A stretch of 42,874 bases of DNA, from NCBI RefSeq assembly GCF_013304735.1, contig NZ_JAAITI010000029.1:1-42874 (forward strand), given 5' to 3'. The notes under the pieces are model-generated. The model was not told where the DNA came from, did no database searches, and saw only the letters and a program-made list of their open reading frames with translations. How positions within the stretch are numbered: the first letter of the stretch is position 1; every line of letters starts with the position of its first letter. Made by a program: the position numbers and the translations under genes. This stretch comes from Blautia luti. Lineage in GTDB: Bacteria; Bacillota; Clostridia; Lachnospirales; Lachnospiraceae. Shown here one piece after another: positions 5,838 to 14,918 of this stretch.

Positions 5838-7583
5838 ATGGAAAAAAAGAAAGAACCATCTCCAATATCCGTCGTATGGGGATGGGCAGAAAAATATCAC
5901 AGTAAATTTTATGGTTCAGTAGTTCTGGCTGTACTTGGTGTGGCAGGAACCATGGCTGCGTATTTCAGTATTGCGGCGATGATACGCATTCTTCTGGAAA
6001 ATGGAGATTTCAGCCAGTGCCTGCCATGGTGCGGTCTTCTTCTGAGCAGTTATCTGGTAAAGTCTGTGGGTTCTGCATGGTCCACGTCCATGTCCCATAC
6101 AGCAACCTACTATACTCTGCGGGATATCCGTAAAAAAATGCTGGCCAAGCTTTCCAGAGTGCCAATGGGAACCATTCTGGATACTCCATCCGGACAGTAT
6201 AAAACAACCATCGTAGACCGTGTGGAAGGGATGGAGCCCACGCTGGCCCATCTGATCCCGGAGATGACAGCCAACCTTCTGGTACCGGTTGCCATTGCAG
6301 TATATATTTTTGCACTGGACTGGAGAATGGGATTTGCTTCCCTTGTCACAACTGTGATCGGTATGGCCATCATGAGCCAGAGCGGAAGAACCTATGCAGT
6401 CCGCTGGGAAGGCGCAGTTGCAGTAGGAAAACGTATGGCAAATGCCATCATCGAGTATGTAGGCGGGATCCAGGTAGTAAAGGCTTTCAGCCAGTCCGCC
6501 GGATCTTATAAAAAATATTCCGGAGCAGTGGAAGAGAACGCACAGTACTATGTGGACTGGATGCATGACAACCAGAAATATATGTCCACCATGCAGACCT
6601 GGACGCCGTCCGTCCTGATCACCGTGCTGCCTGTAGGACTTCTTCTGTGGTCTCACGGCAGCCTTTCCGCTTCGGATTTTTTCACCATTATTGTCCTTTC
6701 CATGGGATTTGCGGGCCCGTTTCTGGCGGCTTTGTCCTTTGTGGATGAGCTTGCCATTGTGGGTGCCAACGTAAAAGAAATCAACGGTATCCTGGACAGC
6801 CCGGAACTGAACCGTCCGGAGGGAAAAACTTCTCTTTCTGATGAGAAGATCTGTCTGAAACAGGTATCCTTCAGCTATGGTAACCAGGATGAAAAAGTGC
6901 TGAAAGGCGTAAACCTTACCATCAACCCGGGAACAGTTACCGCACTGGTCGGACCATCCGGTTCCGGAAAATCCACCATTGCAAAACTGATCGCAGGTTT
7001 CTGGGATGTAACCGAAGGAAACATTACCCTTGGGGGAAAAGATATCAAAGAGATCCCTCTGGATCAGCTGAATCAGGAGATCGCCTATGTTTCCCAGGAT
7101 AATTACCTGTTTGACCGTACCATCCGTGACAATATCCGTATGGGAAAATTAAATGCCACAGATGCGGAAGTGGAGGCAGTGGCAAAAGCTGCCGGATGTG
7201 ACGGTTTTATCCGGAAGCTGGATAAAGGATATGATACCATCTGCGGCGAAGGCGGCGGACATCTTTCCGGAGGAGAGAAGCAGCGGATCTCCATTGCAAG
7301 AGCCATGCTGAAAAACTCGAAGATCGTGATCCTGGATGAGGCCACCGCAAGCATTGACCCGGAAAATGAGGCCATGATCCAGAAGGCCATCTCCGCACTG
7401 ACAAAAGGGAAGACACTGATCGTGATCGCGCACCGTCTGGGAACCATCACCGATGCGGACAACATTGTAGTGGTTCAGGATGGTCATATTGAGGCACAGG
7501 GAACCCATGAGCAGTTGAAAGAAAACTGCCCGCTGTACAGCAAGATGTGGAATTCCTATCTGGGTGTCCGCGACGTGGCATAA
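5838..7583 (+). CDS. ABC exporter, fused permease-ATPase, subunit 1
   Basis: 581 residues: an N-terminal six-helix transmembrane domain (about 1-310) and a C-terminal nucleotide-binding domain. The ATG at 5838 follows AAAAGGAGTTG; an in-frame TTG at 5829 lies within that site and is rejected. Visible: Walker A GPSGSGKST, Q-loop VSQDN, signature LSGGEKQR, Walker B VILDEATASID with catalytic Glu, and switch AHRLGT. The DEATASIDPENE ending resembles the IrtAB/YbtPQ branch of type IV exporters, but the siderophore-interacting domain of IrtA is absent. It pairs with the next gene as a heterodimer. Both ATP sites appear complete. Expression is probably controlled by the TetR gene upstream. Cargo unknown. 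Confidence 0.9.
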   Translation: MEKKKEPSPISVVWGWAEKYHSKFYGSVVLAVLGVAGTMAAYFSIAAMIRILLENGDFSQCLPWCGLLLSSYLVKSVGSAWSTSMSHTATYYTLRDIRKKMLAKLSRVPMGTILDTPSGQYKTTIVDRVEGMEPTLAHLIPEMTANLLVPVAIAVYIFALDWRMGFASLVTTVIGMAIMSQSGRTYAVRWEGAVAVGKRMANAIIEYVGGIQVVKAFSQSAGSYKKYSGAVEENAQYYVDWMHDNQKYMSTMQTWTPSVLITVLPVGLLLWSHGSLSASDFFTIIVLSMGFAGPFLAALSFVDELAIVGANVKEINGILDSPELNRPEGKTSLSDEKICLKQVSFSYGNQDEKVLKGVNLTINPGTVTALVGPSGSGKSTIAKLIAGFWDVTEGNITLGGKDIKEIPLDQLNQEIAYVSQDNYLFDRTIRDNIRMGKLNATDAEVEAVAKAAGCDGFIRKLDKGYDTICGEGGGHLSGGEKQRISIARAMLKNSKIVILDEATASIDPENEAMIQKAISALTKGKTLIVIAHRLGTITDADNIVVVQDGHIEAQGTHEQLKENCPLYSKMWNSYLGVRDVA

Positions 7584-7596
7584 GGGGGAAAGAGAA

Positions 7597-9324
7597 ATGA
7601 TCCGGATATTAAAAGAAATCATCGCCTTTTCAGGCAAAAAGAAAAAACTTTTTACAAAAGCCATGATCGTTTCCTTTATCGGAGCGGTCTTTGGAGCACT
7701 GCAGTTTCTGGCGCTGATGATGACGCTGGATATCATCGTAGGTGGGAAAGAAGCACATATTCTTCCGGTATTTGCAGTAATGCTGATCTCCATGCTGGGA
7801 AGGCAGGCCTGCTTTTACTATGCGACCAATGCGGAGACAGAAACCGGATATTTTATGGCAGCAGAGAAAAGAGTCCATATCGGAGACCGTCTGCGCTATA
7901 TCCCAATGGGATTTTTTAATGACAACAGCCTCGGAAATATCACAGCAGTTGTTACTACTACACTTTCGGATGTGGAAAACAATGCGTCCAGATGTCTGGT
8001 CATTGTGATCGGAGGATTTTTAAATACTCTGGCTTTCTGTCTGGCGCTGTTTGTGATCGATGTGCGTCTTGGAGTGATCGCTATTATTGGTATTCTGGTT
8101 TACCTTGCAGTAACAGAATGCTCCACGGCAGCAACCGCAAAAACAGGCCCTGGAAGACAGCAGGCGCAGGAAGGACTGGTAAAATCTGTTCTGGAATATG
8201 TGCAGGGCATGAGCGTGGTAAAATCCTATGGTCTGGAAAAAGATAACGATCAGGCAGCAGCCAGGGCAGTGGATGACAGCTGCAAAAAAGCGCTGGCTCT
8301 GACAAGATCTGTGACACCGTGGATCGGTATCCGACAGGTAACTGCAAAGGTATTTGGCGCGGCGCTGGCAGTGGCAAGTCTTGTATTTTATTACAGTGGA
8401 AGCCTGGATCTTTCCAGATGTATCCTGATGCTGATCGCTTCCTTTATGGTATATCAGGAGCTGGAAAATGCAGGAAATATGTCCGACAATCTGCAGATGC
8501 TTGGGGAATCCATGCGGAAAGCAAATTCTATTGATGACACACCGACGATGGATACCGACGGCAGTGAAATCCGTCCGGAAGATGCATCTGTGGAATTTAA
8601 AAACGTAAGTTTCTCTTATGGTGACCGTAAGATCCTGGATGGCGTTTCCATCCAGATCCCGGCAGGAAGCACCACTGCGGTAGTAGGACCTTCCGGCGGC
8701 GGAAAAACTACGCTCTGCAATCTGATCGCCAGATTCTGGGATGTACAGGGCGGAGAGATCCTGGTAGGCGGCCACAATGTAAAGGAATACAAGCTGGACA
8801 GCCTGATGAAAAATATTTCCATGGTATTCCAGGATGTATATCTTTTTAATGACACCATCGAAAATAACATCCGCTTCGGAAAACAGGATGCCACCCATGA
8901 GGAAGTGGTGGAAGCCGCAAAAGCTGCCTGCTGTCACGATTTTATCATGTCCCTTCCGGAGGGTTATGATACGGTTCTCGGAGAAGGTGGTGGAACTCTT
9001 TCCGGCGGCGAGAAACAGCGGATTTCCATTGCAAGAGCCATGCTGAAAGATGCGCCGATCATTATCCTGGATGAGGCAACTGCAAGTGTGGACCCGGAAA
9101 ATGAGGCGGAGCTGCAGAAGGCAATCGATGTGCTGATTCATAACAAGACCATTATCATGATCGCCCACAGACTGAAAACAGTCCGAAATGCGGACCAGAT
9201 CCTGGTATTAAACGGAGGAAAGATCACTCAGAGAGGAACCCACGAGGAACTTTCCGCCCAGAGCGGTCTTTATGCAGATTTTATCCATGCAAGAGAAGAG
9301 GCAGCCAGCTGGAAATTGGCGTAA
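7597..9324 (+). CDS. ABC exporter, fused permease-ATPase, subunit 2
   Basis: 575 residues with the same layout as the preceding gene: transmembrane domain first, then ATPase. The ATG at 7597 is chosen because AAGGGGGAAAGAG precedes it; the frame stays open into the previous gene. Motifs: Walker A GPSGGGKTT, signature LSGGEKQR, Walker B IILDEATASVD, switch AHRLKT. All catalytic residues are present. Only 13 bases separate it from subunit 1, so the two are co-transcribed and likely form one heterodimeric exporter. A 12-bp hairpin follows at 9359-9388. Confidence 0.9.
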   Translation: MIRILKEIIAFSGKKKKLFTKAMIVSFIGAVFGALQFLALMMTLDIIVGGKEAHILPVFAVMLISMLGRQACFYYATNAETETGYFMAAEKRVHIGDRLRYIPMGFFNDNSLGNITAVVTTTLSDVENNASRCLVIVIGGFLNTLAFCLALFVIDVRLGVIAIIGILVYLAVTECSTAATAKTGPGRQQAQEGLVKSVLEYVQGMSVVKSYGLEKDNDQAAARAVDDSCKKALALTRSVTPWIGIRQVTAKVFGAALAVASLVFYYSGSLDLSRCILMLIASFMVYQELENAGNMSDNLQMLGESMRKANSIDDTPTMDTDGSEIRPEDASVEFKNVSFSYGDRKILDGVSIQIPAGSTTAVVGPSGGGKTTLCNLIARFWDVQGGEILVGGHNVKEYKLDSLMKNISMVFQDVYLFNDTIENNIRFGKQDATHEEVVEAAKAACCHDFIMSLPEGYDTVLGEGGGTLSGGEKQRISIARAMLKDAPIIILDEATASVDPENEAELQKAIDVLIHNKTIIMIAHRLKTVRNADQILVLNGGKITQRGTHEELSAQSGLYADFIHAREEAASWKLA

Positions 9325-9358
9325 AGAAGATTTGTGCCTGAGATAAAAATAAGGGGTA

Positions 9359-9388
9359 TTGCCGGCAGTTCTTAATAACTGCCGGCAA
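9359..9388. terminator. Strong hairpin after the ABC operon
   Basis: TTGCCGGCAGTT (9359-9370) and AACTGCCGGCAA (9377-9388) form a perfect 12-bp stem with a 6-base loop. There is no long T-run on the plus strand, so it may be a weak terminator or an mRNA-stabilising 3' hairpin. Confidence 0.6.
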
Positions 9389-9405
9389 AATACATTCAGG
9401 AGATG

Positions 9406-9434
9406 TTTACAATTCCGGGAGAAAGTGCTATATT
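9406..9434 (+). promoter_or_regulatory. Promoter of the SprT-like gene
   Basis: -35 TTTACA (9406-9411), 17-base spacer, -10 TATATT (9429-9434), 41 bases before the ATG at 9476. Confidence 0.6.
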
Positions 9435-9475
9435 ACTAGAGTTTGTATTTTAAAAATATAGAGGAGTTGTAAATA

Positions 9476-10162
9476 ATGATCGACCAGGCACTTGCACAGG
9501 CTCTGCAAAAAGAGATTCCGGTACTTACAGCCCAGATCCGCAGCCTTTATGCGGAATTTGATAAAAAATTTCATCTCAATGGAGCGAAGATCCCCATTAC
9601 TTTTGGCATGGAGCCGGACCTTCTTGGATCGTATACAAGAGGCAGTTACCACGAAAAAGAGCATTTTCATTTTTCCCTGCTGTTTATTGGCTATGCGGTA
9701 AAAAATCCTCTGAAAAAAGAGGACAGGCTGGATCTTTACAAACATGAATATGCCCATTATATGCAGCATAATTTTCACATTCCCGCAGAGTATCAGTGGC
9801 AGCACGGAACCCACGGAAGTGCCTGGAAATACTGCTGTTCCCTGACCGGCGCGGCGCCAACGCCATATTATAAAGCAGGGGAAGCACTGATGAAACACGA
9901 CTACGAGAAAAAGCTCCGAAGCCCAATCCATGAACGGACAGTAACAGTACGGGATACTTACCGGAGAAAGCAGCAGCATGAAAATACCCGGAACAGCATT
10001 GTGCGCTACGAGATCGGAGAAGATGTGAGCCATCCGAAATTCGGAACCGGAAACATTGAACATGTGGAGCAGCTTCCAGGCTCAGTAAGGCTTCATATCC
10101 GGTTTGGAGAAGAATTGAAAGTGATCGATCAGAAGTGGCTTCTCCGGTCAAAATATAAATAG
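9476..10162 (+). CDS. SprT-like zinc metalloprotease with UvrD-like C-terminal domain
   Basis: 228 residues, no signal peptide, so cytoplasmic. GAGGAGTTG lies 8 bases before the ATG. A zinc-protease motif HEYAH (90-94) is followed by HGTHGSAW (110-117), the spacing seen in SprT/Spartan-type proteases. From about residue 170 a second domain begins (YEIGEDVSHPKFGTG, then VRLHIRFGEELKVI). It resembles the small Tudor-like domain at the C-terminus of UvrD/PcrA helicases that contacts RNA polymerase. Eukaryotic SprT-like proteases (Spartan) cut DNA-protein crosslinks; a nucleic-acid-linked role here is inference. The gene has its own promoter and shares a bidirectional terminator with the convergent ABC genes. 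Confidence 0.7.
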   Translation: MIDQALAQALQKEIPVLTAQIRSLYAEFDKKFHLNGAKIPITFGMEPDLLGSYTRGSYHEKEHFHFSLLFIGYAVKNPLKKEDRLDLYKHEYAHYMQHNFHIPAEYQWQHGTHGSAWKYCCSLTGAAPTPYYKAGEALMKHDYEKKLRSPIHERTVTVRDTYRRKQQHENTRNSIVRYEIGEDVSHPKFGTGNIEHVEQLPGSVRLHIRFGEELKVIDQKWLLRSKYK

Positions 10163-10177
10163 AACAAAATGGTATAA

Positions 10178-10218
10178 AAAAATCTCCGGCACAGAAAAAC
10201 TGTGATCCGGAGATTTTT
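10178..10218. terminator. Bidirectional terminator between convergent genes
   Basis: AAAAATCTCCGG (10178-10189) pairs with CCGGAGATTTTT (10207-10218); an inner CACAG/CTGTG extends the stem. A-run and T-run on opposite sides allow it to serve both the SprT-like gene (plus) and the ABC operon ending at 10240 (minus). Confidence 0.85.
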
Positions 10219-10239
10219 GAATTTTATAAATTCGATATT

Positions 10240-11988
10240 TTATTCAGAAACTTTCACAAACTGGCTGTTATAAAGATTCTGATAGAATCCGCCTTTTGCC
10301 ATAAGTTCCTCGTGATTTCCCTGCTCAATGATACTTCCGTCTTTCATGACAAGGATCTCATCCGCATTACGGATAGTAGAGAGACGGTGGGCAACAATGA
10401 AGCTTGTTCTGCCCTGCATCATCCGGTCGAAGGCTTCCTGGATCAGCATTTCAGTACGGGTATCAATGCTGGAGGTTGCCTCGTCAAGGATCAGCATCGG
10501 TGGCAGGCACAACATGACACGGGTGATACAGAGAAGCTGTTTCTGTCCCTGGCTTAAGCTGTCTTCATAGAGAATGGTATTCAGGCCATTTGGAAGACGG
10601 CGGATAAATTCCCAGCTGTGGGACATTTTTGCTGCCTGGATCACTTCTTCATCCGAAGCATCCGGTTTTCCGATACAGATGTTGTCGCGGACAGTTCCAT
10701 GTTTGATCCAGGTATCCTGGAGAACCATGCCATAGCTTCCGCGGAGGGCATGTCTGGAAACTTCGGTGATCGGTTTTCCGTCTACGGAGATACTTCCGCC
10801 GGTGACGTCGTAGAAACGCATTAGCAGGTTGATAAAAGTTGTCTTACCACAGCCGGTAGGACCTACGATGGCGATTCGTCGGCCAGGCTCTGTGTGAAGG
10901 TTAAATCCTTCAATGAGAGGTTTGTCCTCTTCGTAGCGGAAAGAAACATTCTGGATATCTACGGCACCTTTTACATCATCAAGAGTTCCGGACAGGTCCG
11001 GGCTTTCCGGTTTTTCTTCCAGAAGGTCAAAGATCCTGGTAGCGCAGGCCAGAGCGTTCTGAAGCTCTGTAATCACGGAGCTGATATCATTAAATGGTTT
11101 CATGTACTGGTTAGCATAGGCCAACAGGACGGAAAGCCCACCTACCGTCAGATGACCGCCCGGGATCAGGAATGCACCTACAAGAGCTACACCTGCATAG
11201 ATGATGTTGTTGACACATCGTGTGGACGGGTTGGTGAGACTGCTGTAAAAAACAGCTTTCTGGCTGGCATTTCGAAGCTCCTCGTTGATCGAAGCGAAAC
11301 GCTCCGAAGAACGGTTCTCATAGCCAAATGCCTGAACCACTTTCTGATTTCCGATCATTTCCTCGATCAGTGCAGTCTGACGTCCACGGGCATCACTCTG
11401 TGCACGGAACATCTGGAAAGAATGGGAGGAGATGAATTTTGCCACAAAAAAGCTCACCGGAGTCAGGACAATGACCATCAGTGTGATCCACACGTTTTTG
11501 GAAAACATGAAGATCAGAGTTCCGATGATGGTGATGATACCGGAAAACAGCTGTGTAAATCCAAGGAGCATACCATCAGAAAGAATATCCGTATCCGCAA
11601 TGACACGGCTGATGATATCACCGGTGCTGTGTCCGTCCAGGTAGGACAGCGGAAGTTTCTGGATATGGCGGATGGATTTCGCACGGATATCCTGTACTGT
11701 GCGGTAGGTCATACGGTTGTTGATGATGCTCATGACCCAGGTGGCAATACCGGAAAGCACGATCATGACAAGAATACGGGAAAGATAGAATCCCATTCTG
11801 CCAAAATCAACTTCATGGGCAGCAACCACCTCATCAATGGCATAGCCGAAAAGTACGGGAACATACAGCTGCAAAATGACAGTAACTGCGGCAAGGATCA
11901 CACTTAATACAAGAAGAAAACGGTATTTTCCGATAAAGCGGAGCACCTTGAAGAAGGTTGCCATGCTGTTTTTGTCTGTTTTGCTCAT
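10240..11988 (-). CDS. Heterodimeric ABC multidrug exporter, canonical subunit (TM288/BmrD-like)
   Basis: 582 residues: six-helix transmembrane domain followed by ATPase. Walker A GPTGCGKTT, signature LSQGQKQL, Walker B MLILDEATSSID with catalytic Glu, switch AHRLST. The LSQGQ form of the signature is typical of the canonical partner in TM287/288 and BmrCD type heterodimers. Its start overlaps the stop of the upstream partner (ATGA at 11985-11988), so the subunits are translationally coupled. Exports lipophilic compounds or drugs in characterised relatives; the substrate here is unknown. Confidence 0.92.
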   Translation of the reverse strand: MSKTDKNSMATFFKVLRFIGKYRFLLVLSVILAAVTVILQLYVPVLFGYAIDEVVAAHEVDFGRMGFYLSRILVMIVLSGIATWVMSIINNRMTYRTVQDIRAKSIRHIQKLPLSYLDGHSTGDIISRVIADTDILSDGMLLGFTQLFSGIITIIGTLIFMFSKNVWITLMVIVLTPVSFFVAKFISSHSFQMFRAQSDARGRQTALIEEMIGNQKVVQAFGYENRSSERFASINEELRNASQKAVFYSSLTNPSTRCVNNIIYAGVALVGAFLIPGGHLTVGGLSVLLAYANQYMKPFNDISSVITELQNALACATRIFDLLEEKPESPDLSGTLDDVKGAVDIQNVSFRYEEDKPLIEGFNLHTEPGRRIAIVGPTGCGKTTFINLLMRFYDVTGGSISVDGKPITEVSRHALRGSYGMVLQDTWIKHGTVRDNICIGKPDASDEEVIQAAKMSHSWEFIRRLPNGLNTILYEDSLSQGQKQLLCITRVMLCLPPMLILDEATSSIDTRTEMLIQEAFDRMMQGRTSFIVAHRLSTIRNADEILVMKDGSIIEQGNHEELMAKGGFYQNLYNSQFVKVSE

Positions 11989-13751
11989 GCCAGGACCTCC
12001 TTTCCGGTTGCTTTTTCATATTTGATCCGTTCTTCCGGGAATTGTGAGAAAAAGATCTCACGGTAAGTTTCACAGGTGGAAACAAGCTCCTGGTGGGTTC
12101 CTTTTCCGGCGAGCTGGCCGTCGTCCAGTACCAGGATCAGATCGGCCTGGCGGATGCTGGCTGCTCTCTGGGATACCAGGAAAGTGGTGGTGTTTCCGCC
12201 AAGCTGATGGAGAGACTTCCGAAGTGCCGCATCTGTGGCAAAGTCAAGAGCACTGGCACTGTCGTCCAGGATCAGGATCTCCGGCTTTTTTACAAGGGCG
12301 CGGGCAATGGTAAGTCTCTGGCGCTGGCCACCGGAAAGGTTACGACCGTTCTGTTCCAGACGGAAATCCAGTTGGCCTTCTTTTTTCTCCACGATCTCAC
12401 GGGCCTGGGCAGTGGTAAGAGCCTCCCACATTTCCTCATCTGTGGCATCTTCCCGTCCCCAGCTTAAGTTTTCGCGGATGGTTCCCTGGAAAAGCGCAGC
12501 CTTCTGAGGAACCACGCCGATTTTTTCCCGGAGCTCATTCTGTGAATAGGTCTGTACATTCTGACCATCCAGGATAACAGTTCCGGAACTTGCGTCATAG
12601 AAACGTGCGATCAGATCCACAAGGGTGGATTTACCGCTTCCGGTACCGCCGATGATTCCGATGGTAGAGCCTTTTTTTGCGGAAAAAGTAATGTCTGAAA
12701 GGCTGGGTGCGCCGGTTCCTGCATAGGAGAAGGTCACATGGTCAAAAGCAACAGCACAGTCGTTCTTTGCAGCTGCCGGTGCGGAAGTTTTCTCCGGGTA
12801 AGCCATGGTGGAGTCTACTTTTAGGATTCCGGCAACACGGTCTGCACAGGCCATGGATTTGTTCAGGGTAATGATCAGGGAAGCAAGTTTGATCAGCTCC
12901 ACGATCATCTGTGCCATGTAGTTGTAGAGGGCAACGACTTCACCCTGCTGCATGTTTCCCAGATTGACCTGTACACCTGCAGTCTGGATCAGGATTACGG
13001 TTGCGATATTGATCAGCACATAGGTGGCCGGATTTAAAAGTGCGGAGATTTTTCCCACAAATTCATTCAGTTTTGTGAGAGCAAGGTTGCTTTCGTCAAA
13101 CTCTGCAACTGCGTGATCTTCCCGGCAGAATGCACGGATCACACGGACACCGGTCAGGTTTTCTCTGGTAAGGCGTGTGACAGTATCCAGGCGTCCCTGT
13201 ACTTTTTTGAAAAGAGGGATACTTAAGAACATGATCACAAAGACAAACAGGAACAGGATCGGGATGGCAACTACGAAGATCAGCGCACAGCGCACGTTGA
13301 TAGTAAAGGCCATCACCATGGCACCGAAAACAATAAACGGGCTTCGAAGAAGAAGACGAAGGCCCATATTTACACCATTCTGTACCTGGTTTACGTCGTC
13401 GGTCAGACGGGTGATCAGGGTATCGGTTCCAAGGGTATCCAGTTCCGTATAGGAAAGCTTCTGGATGTGGTCAAAAACTGCCTGCCGTACTTCTGTGGCA
13501 AAACCTACACTGGCTTTTGCCGCAAAAAACTGGGCGGTAATGCTGACTGCCAGTCCTGCGGCAGCCATCAATATCAGGATAAAGAATTTCTGTACGATGT
13601 AGCCGTGATCGTTATGGGCAATACCCACATCAATGATCTGGGCAATGACGATAGGCACCAGCAGGTCAAACACAACTTCCAGAAACTTGAAAAAAGGAGC
13701 CAGAATGCTTTCTTTTTTGTAGTTTCGAAGATATTTTGCGAGTGTTCGCAT
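11985..13751 (-). CDS. Heterodimeric ABC multidrug exporter, degenerate-site subunit (TM287/BmrC-like)
   Basis: 588 residues with the exporter layout. Walker A GGTGSGKST and signature LSGGQRQR are intact, but Walker B reads ILILDDSASALD, so the catalytic Glu is Asp, and the switch His is Gln (VSQRAAS). These two replacements are the hallmark of the non-hydrolysing half of asymmetric heterodimers. GGAGGAAAG precedes the ATG on the minus strand. It is the first gene of the pair, transcribed divergently from the LysR gene at 14046, which may regulate it. Confidence 0.92.
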   Translation of the reverse strand: MRTLAKYLRNYKKESILAPFFKFLEVVFDLLVPIVIAQIIDVGIAHNDHGYIVQKFFILILMAAAGLAVSITAQFFAAKASVGFATEVRQAVFDHIQKLSYTELDTLGTDTLITRLTDDVNQVQNGVNMGLRLLLRSPFIVFGAMVMAFTINVRCALIFVVAIPILFLFVFVIMFLSIPLFKKVQGRLDTVTRLTRENLTGVRVIRAFCREDHAVAEFDESNLALTKLNEFVGKISALLNPATYVLINIATVILIQTAGVQVNLGNMQQGEVVALYNYMAQMIVELIKLASLIITLNKSMACADRVAGILKVDSTMAYPEKTSAPAAAKNDCAVAFDHVTFSYAGTGAPSLSDITFSAKKGSTIGIIGGTGSGKSTLVDLIARFYDASSGTVILDGQNVQTYSQNELREKIGVVPQKAALFQGTIRENLSWGREDATDEEMWEALTTAQAREIVEKKEGQLDFRLEQNGRNLSGGQRQRLTIARALVKKPEILILDDSASALDFATDAALRKSLHQLGGNTTTFLVSQRAASIRQADLILVLDDGQLAGKGTHQELVSTCETYREIFFSQFPEERIKYEKATGKEVLA

Positions 13752-14045
13752 TTCTTTTTCTTTCCTCCATTTCCTTTTTATTACAATAAACCTCTGTTAT
13801 TATACTCTCTTCGGGATGATACGTATAATATTGTTTTTGATGCATTATAATATAAAATTTGTATTGAAGAAAACGTGAGTTTATGGGAAGATAATGATAG
13901 TATCTGCAAAAATGAAAAAATCATTAGTATGCAGATTCCAGATATCCGTTTGTTGAACAGAGACAGAGCGTGTTTGATGTGGATCATCCGGGAACGGAAT
14001 GCGGAAATCACAGGAAATGTCATATACAATTAAAAGGAGGAAGAT
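13752..14045. promoter_or_regulatory. Divergent control region between ABC exporter and LysR genes
   Basis: 294 A+T-rich bases with start regions for both directions. Two dyads stand out: ATTATAC (13799-13805) with GTATAAT (13823-13829), which contains -10-like elements on both strands, and ATCTGCA (13902-13908) with TGCAGAT (13930-13936) enclosing an inner AATGA/TCATT. The second is a candidate LysR binding site. The ribosome binding site AAAAGGAGGAAG of the LysR gene ends the region. No coding potential. Confidence 0.5.
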
Positions 14046-14918
14046 ATGGAGATCAGACAGTTGGAATATTTTCATGAGATCGCGGCAACAGGAAGTATCC
14101 ATGAAGCTGCAAGAAGGCTGAACATGTCCCAGCCGCCTTTAAGCTATCAGATCAAACAGCTGGAAGCGGAGCTGAATGTGAAGCTTTTTGAACGGACCAG
14201 GGCAGGAGTGACACTGACAGAAGCGGGAAAGCTTCTTTACGACAGGACGGAGAATATTTTAAATTATGTCCGTTCCACAGAGCTGGAAGTATCCAAGGCA
14301 GGAAAAAAGCAGGTCTTGCGTATCGGGATCACGCCCACTACGGTAACCACCATTATGCCTTATATTTCCAGATTTTCCAAGGAGAATTCGGATGTAAACT
14401 TTGAGGTACGGGATGCCATTACCTTTACACTTTTGAATTATCTTATGGATGGGATCATTGATGTCTCTGTGGTACGGACACCTATCAAGCTGGAGGGATT
14501 GAATTATCTGGAGCTTTCGGAAGAACCCATGATCGCGGTTCTTCCCCCTGAATTTCCGGAAAACGGTACAAAAAAAGAGGGCATCAGCCTTAAGGAGCTG
14601 ACCAGACGCCCTCTTATTATTTACCGGCGGTACGAAGAATTTCTGATGAAAGCCTTTGGAGAAAAAAATCTCCAACCGGATATTTTCTGTGTCTGTGACG
14701 ATCCCAGAGATGCCATGCTCTGGGTGCAGGAAGGTCTTGCGACTGCCGTTTTTCCAAGATCCATGGAAGATCTCTGTACAGATCTTCCGATCCGCATCAT
14801 TGAAGAAGAGAAGCTGAAGACCAGGATCCTTCTTGCCTGGAAAAAAGACCGCAGGCCTTCCGCTGTAATGCAGGAGTTTATCAATATCTGTGAGGAATAT
14901 AAAGAAATCAGTCTTTGA
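14046..14918 (+). CDS. LysR-family transcriptional regulator
   Basis: 290 residues, the usual LysR length. The N-terminal winged helix-turn-helix (about 3-62: LEYFHEIAATGSIHEAARRL, then NMSQPPLSYQIKQLE) is followed by a linker helix and a two-lobed periplasmic-binding-like effector domain (about 90-285). AAAGGAGG precedes the ATG. It is divergent from the ABC exporter pair and its 3' end overlaps the convergent SulP gene by 11 bases. LysR proteins often control the divergent neighbour, so the exporter is the best candidate target. Effector unknown. Confidence 0.92.
   Translation: MEIRQLEYFHEIAATGSIHEAARRLNMSQPPLSYQIKQLEAELNVKLFERTRAGVTLTEAGKLLYDRTENILNYVRSTELEVSKAGKKQVLRIGITPTTVTTIMPYISRFSKENSDVNFEVRDAITFTLLNYLMDGIIDVSVVRTPIKLEGLNYLELSEEPMIAVLPPEFPENGTKKEGISLKELTRRPLIIYRRYEEFLMKAFGEKNLQPDIFCVCDDPRDAMLWVQEGLATAVFPRSMEDLCTDLPIRIIEEEKLKTRILLAWKKDRRPSAVMQEFINICEEYKEISL

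Noticed and set aside
8020..9168. A 382-codon minus-strand frame
   Set aside because: It is antisense to the second TetR-linked ABC subunit, which has all ATPase motifs; composition is shadow-like and no ribosome binding site was seen.
10894..11907. A 337-codon plus-strand frame
   Set aside because: Antisense to the canonical ABC exporter subunit; no recognisable domain.
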